Part shown: positions 1 through 7,481 of the stretch, piece by piece
How positions within the stretch are numbered: the first letter of the stretch is position 1
Layout of the letters: each line of letters begins with the position of its first letter
Assembly (NCBI RefSeq): GCF_021474425.1
Contig: NZ_JAKEIP010000051.1
Coordinates: 1-42,794 of the forward strand
DNA from: Streptomyces muensis
GTDB lineage: Bacteria; Actinomycetota; Actinomycetes; Streptomycetales; Streptomycetaceae
Direction: 5' to 3'
Length of the DNA stretch: 42,794 nucleotides
Program-made: the position numbers and the translations under genes
Notes under the pieces: model-generated
The model's database searches: none
Told to the model about the DNA's origin: nothing
Seen by the model: only the letters and a program-made list of their open reading frames with translations

Positions 1-27
1 CCCACTCCCCACCCACTCCCCACCCCT
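1..27. repeat. Short C-rich tandem repeat at window edge
   Basis: Two perfect copies of the 11-mer CCCACTCCCCA are followed by CCCC. The stretch lies just upstream of the first gene and is cut by the window edge, so its full size is unknown. It could be a small intergenic repeat or an assembly-edge artefact. I see no promoter or ribosome-binding site in it. Confidence 0.5.
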
Positions 28-38
28 TGGAGAAGACC

Positions 39-620
39 GTGCCGAGCAAGACGTTGCGAGAACTCGCCGGTGCCGACACCAGCACGCCGGCCACCCTCGC
101 GTCCTCGACCCTCGTCCTCGTCGACTACCAGAACACCTACACCCGCGGCGCGATGGAACTCGAAGGCTGGCAGCCCGCCCTGGAGGCGGCCGCGGACCTG
201 CTGACCCGGGCCCGCGCGGCCGGCGCCGCGATCATCCACGTCCAGCACGACGACGGCGAGGGTTCGCTCTACGACATCCGCCAGGACATCGGCCGGATCC
301 ACCCGAGCGTGGCGCCGATCGAGGGCGAACCCGTGGTCGTCAAGCAGGCCCCGGACTCCTTCCACGGCACCGACCTGGGCAAACTCGTGGACGAGGCCGG
401 GAACGAGTCCGTGATCATCGCCGGGTTCATGACCCACATGTGCGTCGCGTACACATCCGCGTCAGCGGCGCTGCGCGGCAACAGGCCCACGGTCCCGGCG
501 GACACCTGCGCCACGAGGTCGATCGTCGACGTCACCGCCGACGAACTGCACCGCAGCGCACTGGCGGCCGTGGCGGACGCGTACGGGGTGGTGGTCGCGT
601 CGGGGAGGGAGTTGGTCTGA
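39..620 (+). CDS. Isochorismatase-family cysteine hydrolase
   Basis: Predicted 193-residue soluble hydrolase of the isochorismatase/nicotinamidase fold. Members hydrolyse isochorismate, nicotinamide, N-carbamoyl compounds or similar small substrates through an Asp-Lys-Cys triad. The triad is visible: Asp29 in the first strand motif LVLVDYQN, Lys102 in VVVKQ, and the nucleophile Cys135 in GFMTHMCV. The segment ThrHisMetCysVal preceding a small-residue helix is the family signature. I chose the GTG at 39 because GGAG lies six bases before it; a TTG at 27 is an alternative, and the frame is open to the window edge. The substrate cannot be read from the sequence, and no pathway partner is next to it. 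The following gene is 125 bases away and appears to have its own promoter. Confidence 0.85.
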   Translation: MPSKTLRELAGADTSTPATLASSTLVLVDYQNTYTRGAMELEGWQPALEAAADLLTRARAAGAAIIHVQHDDGEGSLYDIRQDIGRIHPSVAPIEGEPVVVKQAPDSFHGTDLGKLVDEAGNESVIIAGFMTHMCVAYTSASAALRGNRPTVPADTCATRSIVDVTADELHRSALAAVADAYGVVVASGRELV

Positions 621-708
621 CGGGCCGGGACGGAGGGGACGCGACGGGTAGGACCCGACACGCCCGACCCCCGGACCCCAACTCCCGGACCCCGGGGGCT
701 GGCTCCCC

Positions 709-730
709 TTGACCTCAAGCAAGCTTGAGG
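709..730 (+). promoter_or_regulatory. SoxR-type (MerR family) operator with promoter
   Basis: A perfect palindrome CCTCAAG-N4-CTTGAGG (713-730) is preceded by TTGA, so that TTGACC at 709-714 can serve as a -35 element. This closely matches the operator of the redox-sensing MerR-family regulator SoxR, known from E. coli soxS and from the Streptomyces SoxR regulon. The MerR-type 19-base spacer puts the -10 at 734-739 (GAGCCT, keeping A at position 2 and T at position 6) and the transcript start at about the A of the ATG at 746. No soxR gene is in the window. Confidence 0.6.
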
Positions 731-745
731 AAGGAGCCTTCCGTC

Positions 746-1237
746 ATGGACACCGAAGAGACACAGCGCCGGCAACAGCGACAGTTGCAGACCCTGACCG
801 ACCGCGCCGAGATCACCGACCTGCTGGACCGCTACCTGCGTTCCCTGGACGACGGCGTCTTCGACGAGGAATGGGCCGGCGCCTTCCACACCGAGGACGT
901 CACCGCGGAGATGCCCATCGGCACCGTCCACGGCCGCGATGCCCTGCTGGCCCGCGTCCGCCAGGGAATGGCCCTGTTCGACCGCACCGTGCACCTCGGC
1001 ACCAACACCGTCATCGAGATCGACGGCCCCCGGGCCACGGCCCGCGGCGCCCAGCTCAGCACCCACGTCCTGGCCGACGGCTCGTCCGACGTCTTCATCT
1101 CCGCCGGCCACACCGAAACCGAACTGACCAGAACATCCGACGGCTGGCGCATCTCCGCCACCTCCCTCCGAGTGACCTGGACCCGGGGCACTCCCCCGCG
1201 CCTACCCGCCGACCTCGACCCGGCCCGCACCTCCTAG
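746..1237 (+). CDS. SnoaL/NTF2-like small protein
   Basis: Predicted 163-residue cytoplasmic protein with the NTF2-like cone fold of the SnoaL_4 type. Visible marks are the opening helix with the motif DRAEITDLLDRYLRSLDDG (about residues 21-40), an acidic FDEEWAGAFHTEDV segment, the VHGRDAL loop, and a C-terminal strand pair with DGWRI. Relatives are ligand-binding proteins, dehydratases, cyclases or hydroxylase partners. No catalytic set can be assigned here, so the function is open. ATG 746 is preferred over TTG 725 because AGGAAGGAG lies about nine bases before it. The SoxR-like palindrome ends 15 bases before the start, suggesting induction by redox-active compounds. A hairpin with a T-rich tail lies about 90 bases after the stop. 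Confidence 0.75.
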   Translation: MDTEETQRRQQRQLQTLTDRAEITDLLDRYLRSLDDGVFDEEWAGAFHTEDVTAEMPIGTVHGRDALLARVRQGMALFDRTVHLGTNTVIEIDGPRATARGAQLSTHVLADGSSDVFISAGHTETELTRTSDGWRISATSLRVTWTRGTPPRLPADLDPARTS

Positions 1238-1329
1238 CCCCGCACCGGAGCGGCCACCGCAGAGCCACGCCTGACCTGCGCAAACGAGAACCTGCCCACG
1301 ACCGATCCCGCATCCGCTAGGCTAGGCGC

Positions 1330-1354
1330 CGGATCTCCGCGAGATCCGTTTGTT
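1330..1354 (+). terminator. Probable intrinsic terminator of the SnoaL-like gene
   Basis: An 8-bp perfect stem, CGGATCTC/GAGATCCG with a 3-base loop (1330-1348), is followed by TTTGTT. It lies about 90 bases beyond the stop codon of the SnoaL-like gene in the correct orientation. Confidence 0.5.
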
Positions 1355-1607
1355 CGTCGCCTTCGTGGGATGTGTGGGAAATTCCGTCGCCGCAGGTCAG
1401 ACCTGGTGGCGTGCGACGCCCCAAAACGCATCAGCCTCGAATCCCAAACGCTTTTCAGCGTTTTCGCAGCTCACGACGTGTGCACAGGGTGCTGTGCGAT
1501 GCCCGGGTTCAGTGCAACCTGTGCACGCCGACCAGGGCAGGCCGCGGCTTTCGGTACACACGGCACTGCCCGAGTGAACCTGTCACCCCGGGGACGGCAC
1601 CCAGATT

Positions 1608-1621
1608 GCTACTTGAGTAGC
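1608..1621 (+). promoter_or_regulatory. Palindromic candidate operator upstream of the Nudix-like gene
   Basis: The palindrome GCTACT-TG-AGTAGC ends 20 bases before the ATG at 1642. Its position suggests an operator overlapping the promoter of the accessory island. The binding protein is unknown; a GntR- or Xre-type regulator is only a guess. Confidence 0.35.
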
Positions 1622-1641
1622 TAGCCGTCAGCCTGGACCGC

Positions 1642-2109
1642 ATGGCAACCTCCCACGCTCCGTCAGCCCCGTCGGTAGTCGACCGTCGCATCCTCCTGCT
1701 GCTCCTGGATGATCAAGATCGCCTGATGCTGTGCGGCGGGTGCTGCGGCGGCTGGACAGTTCCGCAGACACTGCTCGCCGCCGGCACTGGTTTCAAGGAC
1801 GGGGCCACCCAGCATCTCACCGAGCGATTTCACATCACGAACCCTCGCTTCGGATCCCTCTACGGCATTCACGAAACACGGGATTCGGACTGCTGGGAAC
1901 ATGATCAGAAAACCGTTTCCCGCGTTTACGTCGTGCGGATCAGCGCGGAAGAGTCGGACTCGTTTCAAGCGATGTCTCCGTCACACGCCCGATGGAAAAT
2001 CAGCGAGCTCAAGGCTCGCCATCGTGACGTATCCCCTGAAGGGGTAGCTCTTCTGATCGCCGGATACGTGGAAGGTTGGCTTCCGGACGGCCCCATCTCG
2101 CTCTACTGA
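1642..2109 (+). CDS. Nudix-like protein with degenerate Nudix box
   Basis: Predicted 155-residue cytoplasmic protein. The order of elements fits a Nudix fold: an opening strand RRILLLLLDDQDRLMLC (15-31), a GGWTVPQT turn (36-43), the region expected to hold the Nudix box (GTGFKDGATQHLTERF, 48-63), and later strands ending in SRVYVVRIS. The metal-binding box normally reads G-x5-E-x7-REUXEE. Here only the first Gly and a terminal Glu-Arg survive, so pyrophosphohydrolase activity is doubtful and a ligand-sensing role is more likely. It starts the accessory block, and the next gene begins 12 bases after its stop. The ribosome-binding site is weak, so the start at 1642 is moderately sure. Confidence 0.55.
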   Translation: MATSHAPSAPSVVDRRILLLLLDDQDRLMLCGGCCGGWTVPQTLLAAGTGFKDGATQHLTERFHITNPRFGSLYGIHETRDSDCWEHDQKTVSRVYVVRISAEESDSFQAMSPSHARWKISELKARHRDVSPEGVALLIAGYVEGWLPDGPISLY

Positions 2110-2121
2110 TCTGGAGTTACT

Positions 2122-2844
2122 GTGCCTCTGCACGCAATCGAGATCATCCTGACTCGGACCGTACGCGGAGTCGAGCTAAAAGCAGCGCGGCGGATCAGCG
2201 GTATGCCGATGGCAGCGTCATCCAATGGAAAGAGCATCGCCGTTCTCGTATCTGCACGAGACGAGGAGCGTGCCATCAAGAAGGTATGGAGACGACTCCA
2301 GGACTCCCTTCCCATTGACGTGCTGTGCACTCTCTTCCCAGGCCCGGACGGGATGCTACGGATGAGCATCCCCTTCGCGCCTGGAGTGAAGAGACGAATC
2401 CGTGCCTGGGCCAAAGCATCGGGAAAGAGCACGGAGGAGTTCTTGAGCCAGGCGATCAAAGAAGCATTGGCTCGCGATCGTTCCACGGAAGCAGCCCGTC
2501 AGGGATGTGCGTTGAATGTCATGCTCCACACCTGTGCTTGGCTGGATTCACCGCTGAGTGTCCCGGACCACGTCCCCGTTTCGCGACTGCCGACGTCGCT
2601 CGGAGACCTTGTCCGAAGGATCTCCGATTCCGGAAAGCGCATCGTGTTCACCGACGTCACCGGGCCCATTGCCTCACTGATCAGCGAGCGGGAAATGAGG
2701 GGACTCGAGGACGCTCTCGCGATTGCGGAATGTGAGGAACGGAAGACCGACTCCTCGTCCTTCACGCCGCACGACGAAGCGGTTCAGGAGACGCTGGCCG
2801 ATATCGAGGCCGGGGAGGACAGGGACCCACATGAAACTGGCTGA
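2122..2844 (+). CDS. Protein with ribbon-helix-helix and Phd-antitoxin-like segments
   Basis: Predicted 240-residue cytoplasmic protein that I cannot place in a named family. It looks modular. Residues 34-60 (NGKSIAVLVS followed by a charged helix) resemble the strand-helix end of a Phd/YefM antitoxin. Residues 79-118 (LRMSIPFAPGVKRRIRAWAK, then TEEFLSQAIKEAL) read like a ribbon-helix-helix DNA-binding unit. Residues 157-205 (LGDLVRRISDSGKRIVFTD, then IASLISEREMRGLEDAL) again follow the Phd pattern. The tail is acidic. The GTG start is supported by GGAG seven bases upstream. The stop overlaps the next gene by 14 bases, so they are co-translated. A DNA-binding regulator or antitoxin-like role is inferred; no classical toxin gene adjoins it. 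Confidence 0.5.
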   Translation: MPLHAIEIILTRTVRGVELKAARRISGMPMAASSNGKSIAVLVSARDEERAIKKVWRRLQDSLPIDVLCTLFPGPDGMLRMSIPFAPGVKRRIRAWAKASGKSTEEFLSQAIKEALARDRSTEAARQGCALNVMLHTCAWLDSPLSVPDHVPVSRLPTSLGDLVRRISDSGKRIVFTDVTGPIASLISEREMRGLEDALAIAECEERKTDSSSFTPHDEAVQETLADIEAGEDRDPHETG

Positions 2845-3379
2845 TCCCCGCGTACTGGTGTGCGGCGACCGGCGGTGGGCCTGGCCCGGCACGGTCGCCG
2901 CGGTGTTGGACCGCCTGGAGGCGCGTGCCGGAGATCGGCTCGTCGTGATCGAGGGCGCCGCGTCAGGTGCGGACTGGGCGGCGCACATCTGGTGCGAACG
3001 GAACGGACTCGGCGATGACCGACACCGCTGTCACCCGGTGGACTGGCAGGCCGAACGACGCGCGAACCCGAGGACCTGGCGCTCGGCCGGGCCAGAGCGG
3101 AACACCCGGATGCTCTTGCGGGAGCAACCACAGCTGATCATCGCCTTCCATGCTCGCCTGGCCCCCGGGTCTGGCGGCACGTCGGACATGTGTCTGCGCG
3201 GTCTGCTGATCGATGTTCCCACCTGGCTTGTGACCGGGCCGGACCCCGATGTCGGAAGGTGGCTGCTGCTGGAGGAGTTCCCTGAATGGCGCAGGGGCCG
3301 TTTGCGTGACGAACTCGATGTGGCCCGGCAGGCCTGGCTCGCTGTTCAAGGTGACGACGATGCCAGCGGGACTGAATAG
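2831..3379 (+). CDS. YAcAr-type SLOG-domain protein (DUF2493-like)
   Basis: Predicted 182-residue Rossmann-like protein of the SLOG superfamily, YspA/YAcAr branch. Visible signatures are RVLVCGDRRW (7-16), the nucleotide-binding turn EGAASGADWAA (41-51), the AGPERNTRML stretch (86-95), LIIAFH (102-107) and GSGGTSDM (113-120). SLOG proteins bind nucleotides or nucleotide derivatives. The YAcAr group has been linked by comparative genomics to ADP-ribose or similar signals and is frequent in phages, plasmids and conflict islands. The protein overlaps the preceding gene by 14 bases. Its C-terminus carries an extra charged helix (about 140-180). The ligand is unknown. The next gene starts about 250 bases on. 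Confidence 0.75.
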   Translation: MKLADPRVLVCGDRRWAWPGTVAAVLDRLEARAGDRLVVIEGAASGADWAAHIWCERNGLGDDRHRCHPVDWQAERRANPRTWRSAGPERNTRMLLREQPQLIIAFHARLAPGSGGTSDMCLRGLLIDVPTWLVTGPDPDVGRWLLLEEFPEWRRGRLRDELDVARQAWLAVQGDDDASGTE

Positions 3380-3633
3380 GGGATGCTGACAGGTCCCGCC
3401 CCCGGGCACGTGGGACGAGACCCTCGGACGATCCTTGGCAGTGGCCAGTCGCTGGTTGAGCCAGCGTCGACGACATCTGGGGCCACAGGCCCGCCGTGTG
3501 CTGCCAAGCAGACATCCGAACGCTGGAACGACCTGTTGTCGGTGGTGCCGTTTATCGTGTTACCCAGGTGAAGTACCGGTACAGGCCGCGCACTTCAGGG
3601 GGACGTGGGCACAAGCCCGAGAGCGGGGCAGCA

Positions 3634-6600
3634 GTGGCACAAGGGGACAGCAGCCGTATAGAGCCGGACGACCTGATCCGGGACCGCGAGGTCGACAACG
3701 CCCAGGGTGACCGGCTGGCTCACAGTCACATCGCTGAGCAGCTGTACGACGTGGTGCTGTCCGTCCCCACGCCGACCAACATCGCCGTATGGGGACCTTG
3801 GGGCAGCGGCAAGTCGGGGGTGGCGAATCTCCTGAGAGGGCTGCTCGAGAAGCAACGGGACGTGCGCTTTGTGCGGTTCGACGCTTTCAAGTACGCGGAG
3901 AACCCGCTGCGCAGGAACTTCATCATGGCGGTCGCCACCGCCCTGGGGATCAAGGACGCAAAGTTCCACGACGAACTCTATGGCGGACGGGTCGCCGTGA
4001 AGCTTCAGTTCGAGCGGGGCGCTGTGTGGCGCCTGCTGAAGATGTTCGGCTGGATGTTCGGCGCTGTTGTCGCTTTCTTCGCCATCACGATGGCGCTCTT
4101 TGCCTGGTTGCACGGAGGGGCCTTCCGGCCGACGTTCGCCAACATGCTGGCTGGAGCACTGAAGGCGGGTATCGCGCCGGCGGCCCTGCTGACGTCTCTG
4201 ATGGTCCTGGTCTCGCGGACGCTCACACGCGAGCACAAGACGGAAGCAGCCGACAGTGATGAGCAGTTCGAAAGGCTCTTCGCCGACCTCGTCACGCGCT
4301 CCCGCGTAGAACGGCTCGTCGTCTTCGTCGATGAGCTGGACCGCTGTAAGCCCTCCGATGTCGTGGCGACGCTGGACGCCCTGCGCACGTTCCTGGGAGC
4401 TGACCGCTGCGTCTTCGTCGTCGCCGCCGACCAGCAGGTTTTGGAAGAGGCACTCACGCGTGCTCTGGAACAGGCCACGCCCCAAGATGCCGTCAACCCG
4501 TACTACAGCAGCGGAAGCGGCTACCTGGACAAGGTGTTCCAGTACCAGCTCAGTCTCCCTCCGCTGCTGGTGCCGAAGGTGACCAGCTTCGCCGCCGACT
4601 TGGTTCGTGGGCGGGGCGGGGTGTGGGCGGCAGTGGACGTCAACCTTGTGGTGAGCATTCTCGTGCCCTCGCATGTGCGCAGTCCCCGCCGAGTCAAGGC
4701 GCTGCTGAACACATTCGTCCTGACGTACCGGCTGGCTCAGCGGCGGGCTGCGGACGGACTGTTGGAGATTGACCCTGCCAGGCGGGTGGAGGAGATCGCC
4801 AAACTGGTCTGTCTTCGGGTGGAGTTCCCATTGTTCGCCAGGGATCTGCTGCTCGATCACCGGCTGTGCGCATTCGTACTGGCGCTGGGTGCCAACCCCG
4901 AGGCCGATCTGGGCCCCGTGAGCGAGCGAGTCAAGGACGCCGCCCGCCGCTACGCGAACCTCAACGCACCCGTCGACCAACTTCTCAGTGCCCCTGAAGA
5001 CCTTGACGAGCACGAGAACGAGGACAGGAAGGCGGCCGACGTCCGAAAGCACCACGGCCAGCAGCTGGTGGCCTATCTCAAGAAGACACGGAACGTGCTG
5101 GGCCCAGGGCGTGATCTGATCTTCATGGAGACCAGCGGCAGTGTGTTCCAACTGCCTGCCACTGTGGCCGAGACGTTGGAGCAGCAGGCCCAGAACGCCG
5201 AGTTGGACGCGGTGCTCTCCTCCGTCGGCGGTCTTCCGGCCGAGGACCGCTCTGCCGCGCTGGCTCTACTCCTGCAGCAGGCGCGGGACGCGATCGGTCT
5301 GGAGGAGGAGAACGTGGCCCATGCCGTCCTGGCCGTCTGCGGTGACACAGCCGTCTCCCTGGACGGCACGGCGGACACCGCGGTCGAGACACTCACCCCG
5401 ATCCTGGCGAATTCCCCGCACGCGCTGCCGGACGAGGTGCTGCCAGGATGCTGGCGTCTGGCAGTGGCAAGTGACCGTCCGGCGGCAGTCGAGATGCGCA
5501 CGATCGTCCTGGGGCACTCTTCCGTCCGAGACAGCTCCGCCACCGCCGCCATGGTGATTCGCCAGGTCGAGCCGGCCCTCGCAGCAGACCCCGGCCTCGT
5601 GCAACAGCTGGTGTCGCATCATCTGCTGGGTGAGGAGGAGGACATGGCTGACATGCTCGCCGCACTCTCCTCTTCCCAAGCGGCGATCCTCATGGAGCAG
5701 GTCGGGCCCCACGTCGCCAAGGAACTGCGGGTGCTGATCGAGACGCATGAAGAATGGACGAAAGCGCAAGGCCAGCCGACAGCTGTACCGTCGGCCCCGC
5801 CTACAGAGCCGGCGTCTCCCGACGAGGCACTGCGGAGGCTGGAGGAGCTTCTGGAGCACTGGTGCGAGGAATGTCCTGAAGCGGCACACGCCGTTGTAGG
5901 ACTGCTGCTGGCCTTGGACAGCAAATCAGGCCGGGACATCGTCGAGCGAAACGCGAACAATATCCCCATCGTGCAGGAGCCCGCCTTGGCCCGGGCGGTG
6001 CTGTCCAGCGTCCACCGACGTTCGATCAGCCACTGGCCGACGTGGCTGGGTCTGCTGGATCCGCGATCACCCATCGCCGAAATGACCGTCGAGTTCGACA
6101 CCTCGCTCAAGAAACTGTGGTCACTGGCCAGCGCGCCCGACAGCACTCCGAAACCCGAGGAGGTCGGCCGCGCCGCGGACAGCTTGATGAGGCTCTTCGA
6201 CGACCAGCCTCCGGGCCGACATCCGCACATCACGCCTTTCGTCCTGCCTTCGCTGTCCCAACCCTCGACCGACGAGGAAGCCGAGGAGCAACTGCGGCTG
6301 CTCGTCGTGCTACAGCCACTGGAGAACAGCGGGCTGCTGCAGCGTGCGGCCTTCGTCCGCCATCAGGCGGCAAATGTCACCCGGTTGCTCACCGACGGGG
6401 AGAGCCTCCTCGTTTCCGACGACAGCACGATCGTGACCTACATCGAGTCCCTCGTGAACGACTGCCTGCGTGACCTGGGTTCTCCTGGTCCGGCTCCGTT
6501 GTCCCCCGAGGAAGCCCGCGCTCTGGTAACTGCACTTGACGAGGGCGGCTGGCTGCCCGGGAATGAGCACACCCGCCTGCAGGTCCGGGCTCGCCACCTG

Positions 6601-7323
6601 CTGGTGACCGGCGGCGTTGCCAGGGAAGGTCTTCAGCCGCTGCCGACGGCGGCTGACATGGCCGACTACGCCAGACGCTGTCCCGAGTACGCCGGCGAAA
6701 CACTGGCCGCGTGGATCGCGCTCGAACAGCCTTTGGCATCGGAGCTGCTCAAGGCCGTCTCGGCGGGGCTGCGGCAACTGTCGCCGATGCAGGCCGACGC
6801 TGCGTTGCTTCAGGCAGTGGCGTCACGGCTGGCTGCTCTGCCCGCGCAGGACCAGGCCGGCTTCTGGAGAGATCTGCTGGCAGGCCCGGGCACTCGTCTG
6901 CCGGCGCAGATGCTGACCTCGGCCGGATGGCCATCGCTTCCGGACGCCCTTACGGCCGAACTGCTGATCGAGCGGTACGCCCGCGCCTCAAGGAATCCCG
7001 ACCGCCGCGCCGTTCTCGACCTGTGGCGGGCCGCGAACGTCACGACCCCAGGCGCCCGCCGCGACCTGATCCAGACGATCCTCCTGCCCATGCTCGAGGC
7101 CAACCAGGGATCTGCAGAACTCGCCATCCAGTACCTGCCGCAGCTGATGGAGTCCGTCCCCAAGGGGATGGGTAAGGCCGCGCGCGAGGCCGTCGAAGCC
7201 AGCGGCAAGAAGTGGCGCAGCCTCGAAGAGCGCGGCATCAAGGCACTGACGGCCGTCGGCTACCGCACCGAGCGCACCGGTCTGCTGAGAACGCGCCGCA
7301 TCAGCCGCAGCAACGACGACTAG
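3634..7323 (+). CDS. Membrane-anchored KAP-family P-loop NTPase with long C-terminal helical region
   Basis: Predicted 1229-residue KAP NTPase. Walker A is GPWGSGKS (54-61). Two membrane helices (about 140-160 and 172-194) are inserted between Walker A and Walker B, the hallmark of KAP proteins. Walker B is LVVFVDELDR (228-237), followed by a sensor-type strand CVFVVAADQQ. The segment YLDKVFQYQLSLPPLLVP is also typical. After the NTPase core come about 750 residues of Leu/Ala-rich helices resembling HEAT-like repeats, much longer than in minimal KAP proteins. The NTPase faces the cytoplasm on the inner membrane face. KAP proteins occur in antiphage and plasmid-exclusion systems; that role is inferred here from the neighbours. 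The start is uncertain: GTG 3634 has a purine-rich GAGAGCGGGG upstream, but GTG 3571 or 3496 would also be in frame. Confidence 0.85.
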   Translation: MAQGDSSRIEPDDLIRDREVDNAQGDRLAHSHIAEQLYDVVLSVPTPTNIAVWGPWGSGKSGVANLLRGLLEKQRDVRFVRFDAFKYAENPLRRNFIMAVATALGIKDAKFHDELYGGRVAVKLQFERGAVWRLLKMFGWMFGAVVAFFAITMALFAWLHGGAFRPTFANMLAGALKAGIAPAALLTSLMVLVSRTLTREHKTEAADSDEQFERLFADLVTRSRVERLVVFVDELDRCKPSDVVATLDALRTFLGADRCVFVVAADQQVLEEALTRALEQATPQDAVNPYYSSGSGYLDKVFQYQLSLPPLLVPKVTSFAADLVRGRGGVWAAVDVNLVVSILVPSHVRSPRRVKALLNTFVLTYRLAQRRAADGLLEIDPARRVEEIAKLVCLRVEFPLFARDLLLDHRLCAFVLALGANPEADLGPVSERVKDAARRYANLNAPVDQLLSAPEDLDEHENEDRKAADVRKHHGQQLVAYLKKTRNVLGPGRDLIFMETSGSVFQLPATVAETLEQQAQNAELDAVLSSVGGLPAEDRSAALALLLQQARDAIGLEEENVAHAVLAVCGDTAVSLDGTADTAVETLTPILANSPHALPDEVLPGCWRLAVASDRPAAVEMRTIVLGHSSVRDSSATAAMVIRQVEPALAADPGLVQQLVSHHLLGEEEDMADMLAALSSSQAAILMEQVGPHVAKELRVLIETHEEWTKAQGQPTAVPSAPPTEPASPDEALRRLEELLEHWCEECPEAAHAVVGLLLALDSKSGRDIVERNANNIPIVQEPALARAVLSSVHRRSISHWPTWLGLLDPRSPIAEMTVEFDTSLKKLWSLASAPDSTPKPEEVGRAADSLMRLFDDQPPGRHPHITPFVLPSLSQPSTDEEAEEQLRLLVVLQPLENSGLLQRAAFVRHQAANVTRLLTDGESLLVSDDSTIVTYIESLVNDCLRDLGSPGPAPLSPEEARALVTALDEGGWLPGNEHTRLQVRARHLLVTGGVAREGLQPLPTAADMADYARRCPEYAGETLAAWIALEQPLASELLKAVSAGLRQLSPMQADAALLQAVASRLAALPAQDQAGFWRDLLAGPGTRLPAQMLTSAGWPSLPDALTAELLIERYARASRNPDRRAVLDLWRAANVTTPGARRDLIQTILLPMLEANQGSAELAIQYLPQLMESVPKGMGKAAREAVEASGKKWRSLEERGIKALTAVGYRTERTGLLRTRRISRSNDD

Positions 7324-7481
7324 GGGGCCGACGGGGTCAGTCACCCCCCAAGGCCGCACCGTACAGTTGTTTACGTAGAGGCGCTGGTCATGCGGCCCGG
7401 CGGTTCTGATCGGTCTGGGCTCGTGCTTCCTGTCGGTCTCCGGCCGACCGAGCCCGCACTCGCGGCCGCACCTCGCCGCTG
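7324..7481. other. Convergent intergenic spacer
   Basis: This 158-base spacer separates the rightward KAP gene from the leftward end of the lasso operon. The only structure seen is a nested stem: GGGCTCG and CGAGCCC arms enclosing GTCGG/CCGAC, around 7418-7462. It may serve as a two-way terminator, but it has no T-run. Confidence 0.3.

Larger units (their letters stand above)
1238..1641. other. Gene-free stretch before the accessory island
   Basis: About 400 bases with no convincing gene. Short open frames here lack ribosome-binding sites and coding-like codon bias. It contains a terminator-like hairpin (1330-1348), a second small hairpin with AAACGCT/AGCGTTT arms (1446-1463) and the palindrome GCTACT-TG-AGTAGC (1608-1621). 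The stretch marks the transition into a region of lower GC and less biased codons. Confidence 0.5.

Noticed and set aside
269..1111. A long - strand open frame of 280 codons opposite the first two genes
   Set aside because: It spans two genes with clear family motifs and has no ribosome site or motif of its own; GC-rich antisense frames stay open by codon bias.
1350..1624. Three overlapping + strand short open frames of 75-84 codons
   Set aside because: They lack ribosome sites, differ in frame without any favoured codon use, and have Cys/Arg-rich nonsense-like compositions.
3496..3633. The longest N-terminal extension of the KAP protein
   Set aside because: It adds basic, motif-free residues without a good ribosome site; kept only as an alternative start.
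3595..5151. A 518-codon - strand frame opposite the KAP gene
   Set aside because: The opposite strand encodes Walker A, membrane helices and Walker B; the antisense frame has no motifs.
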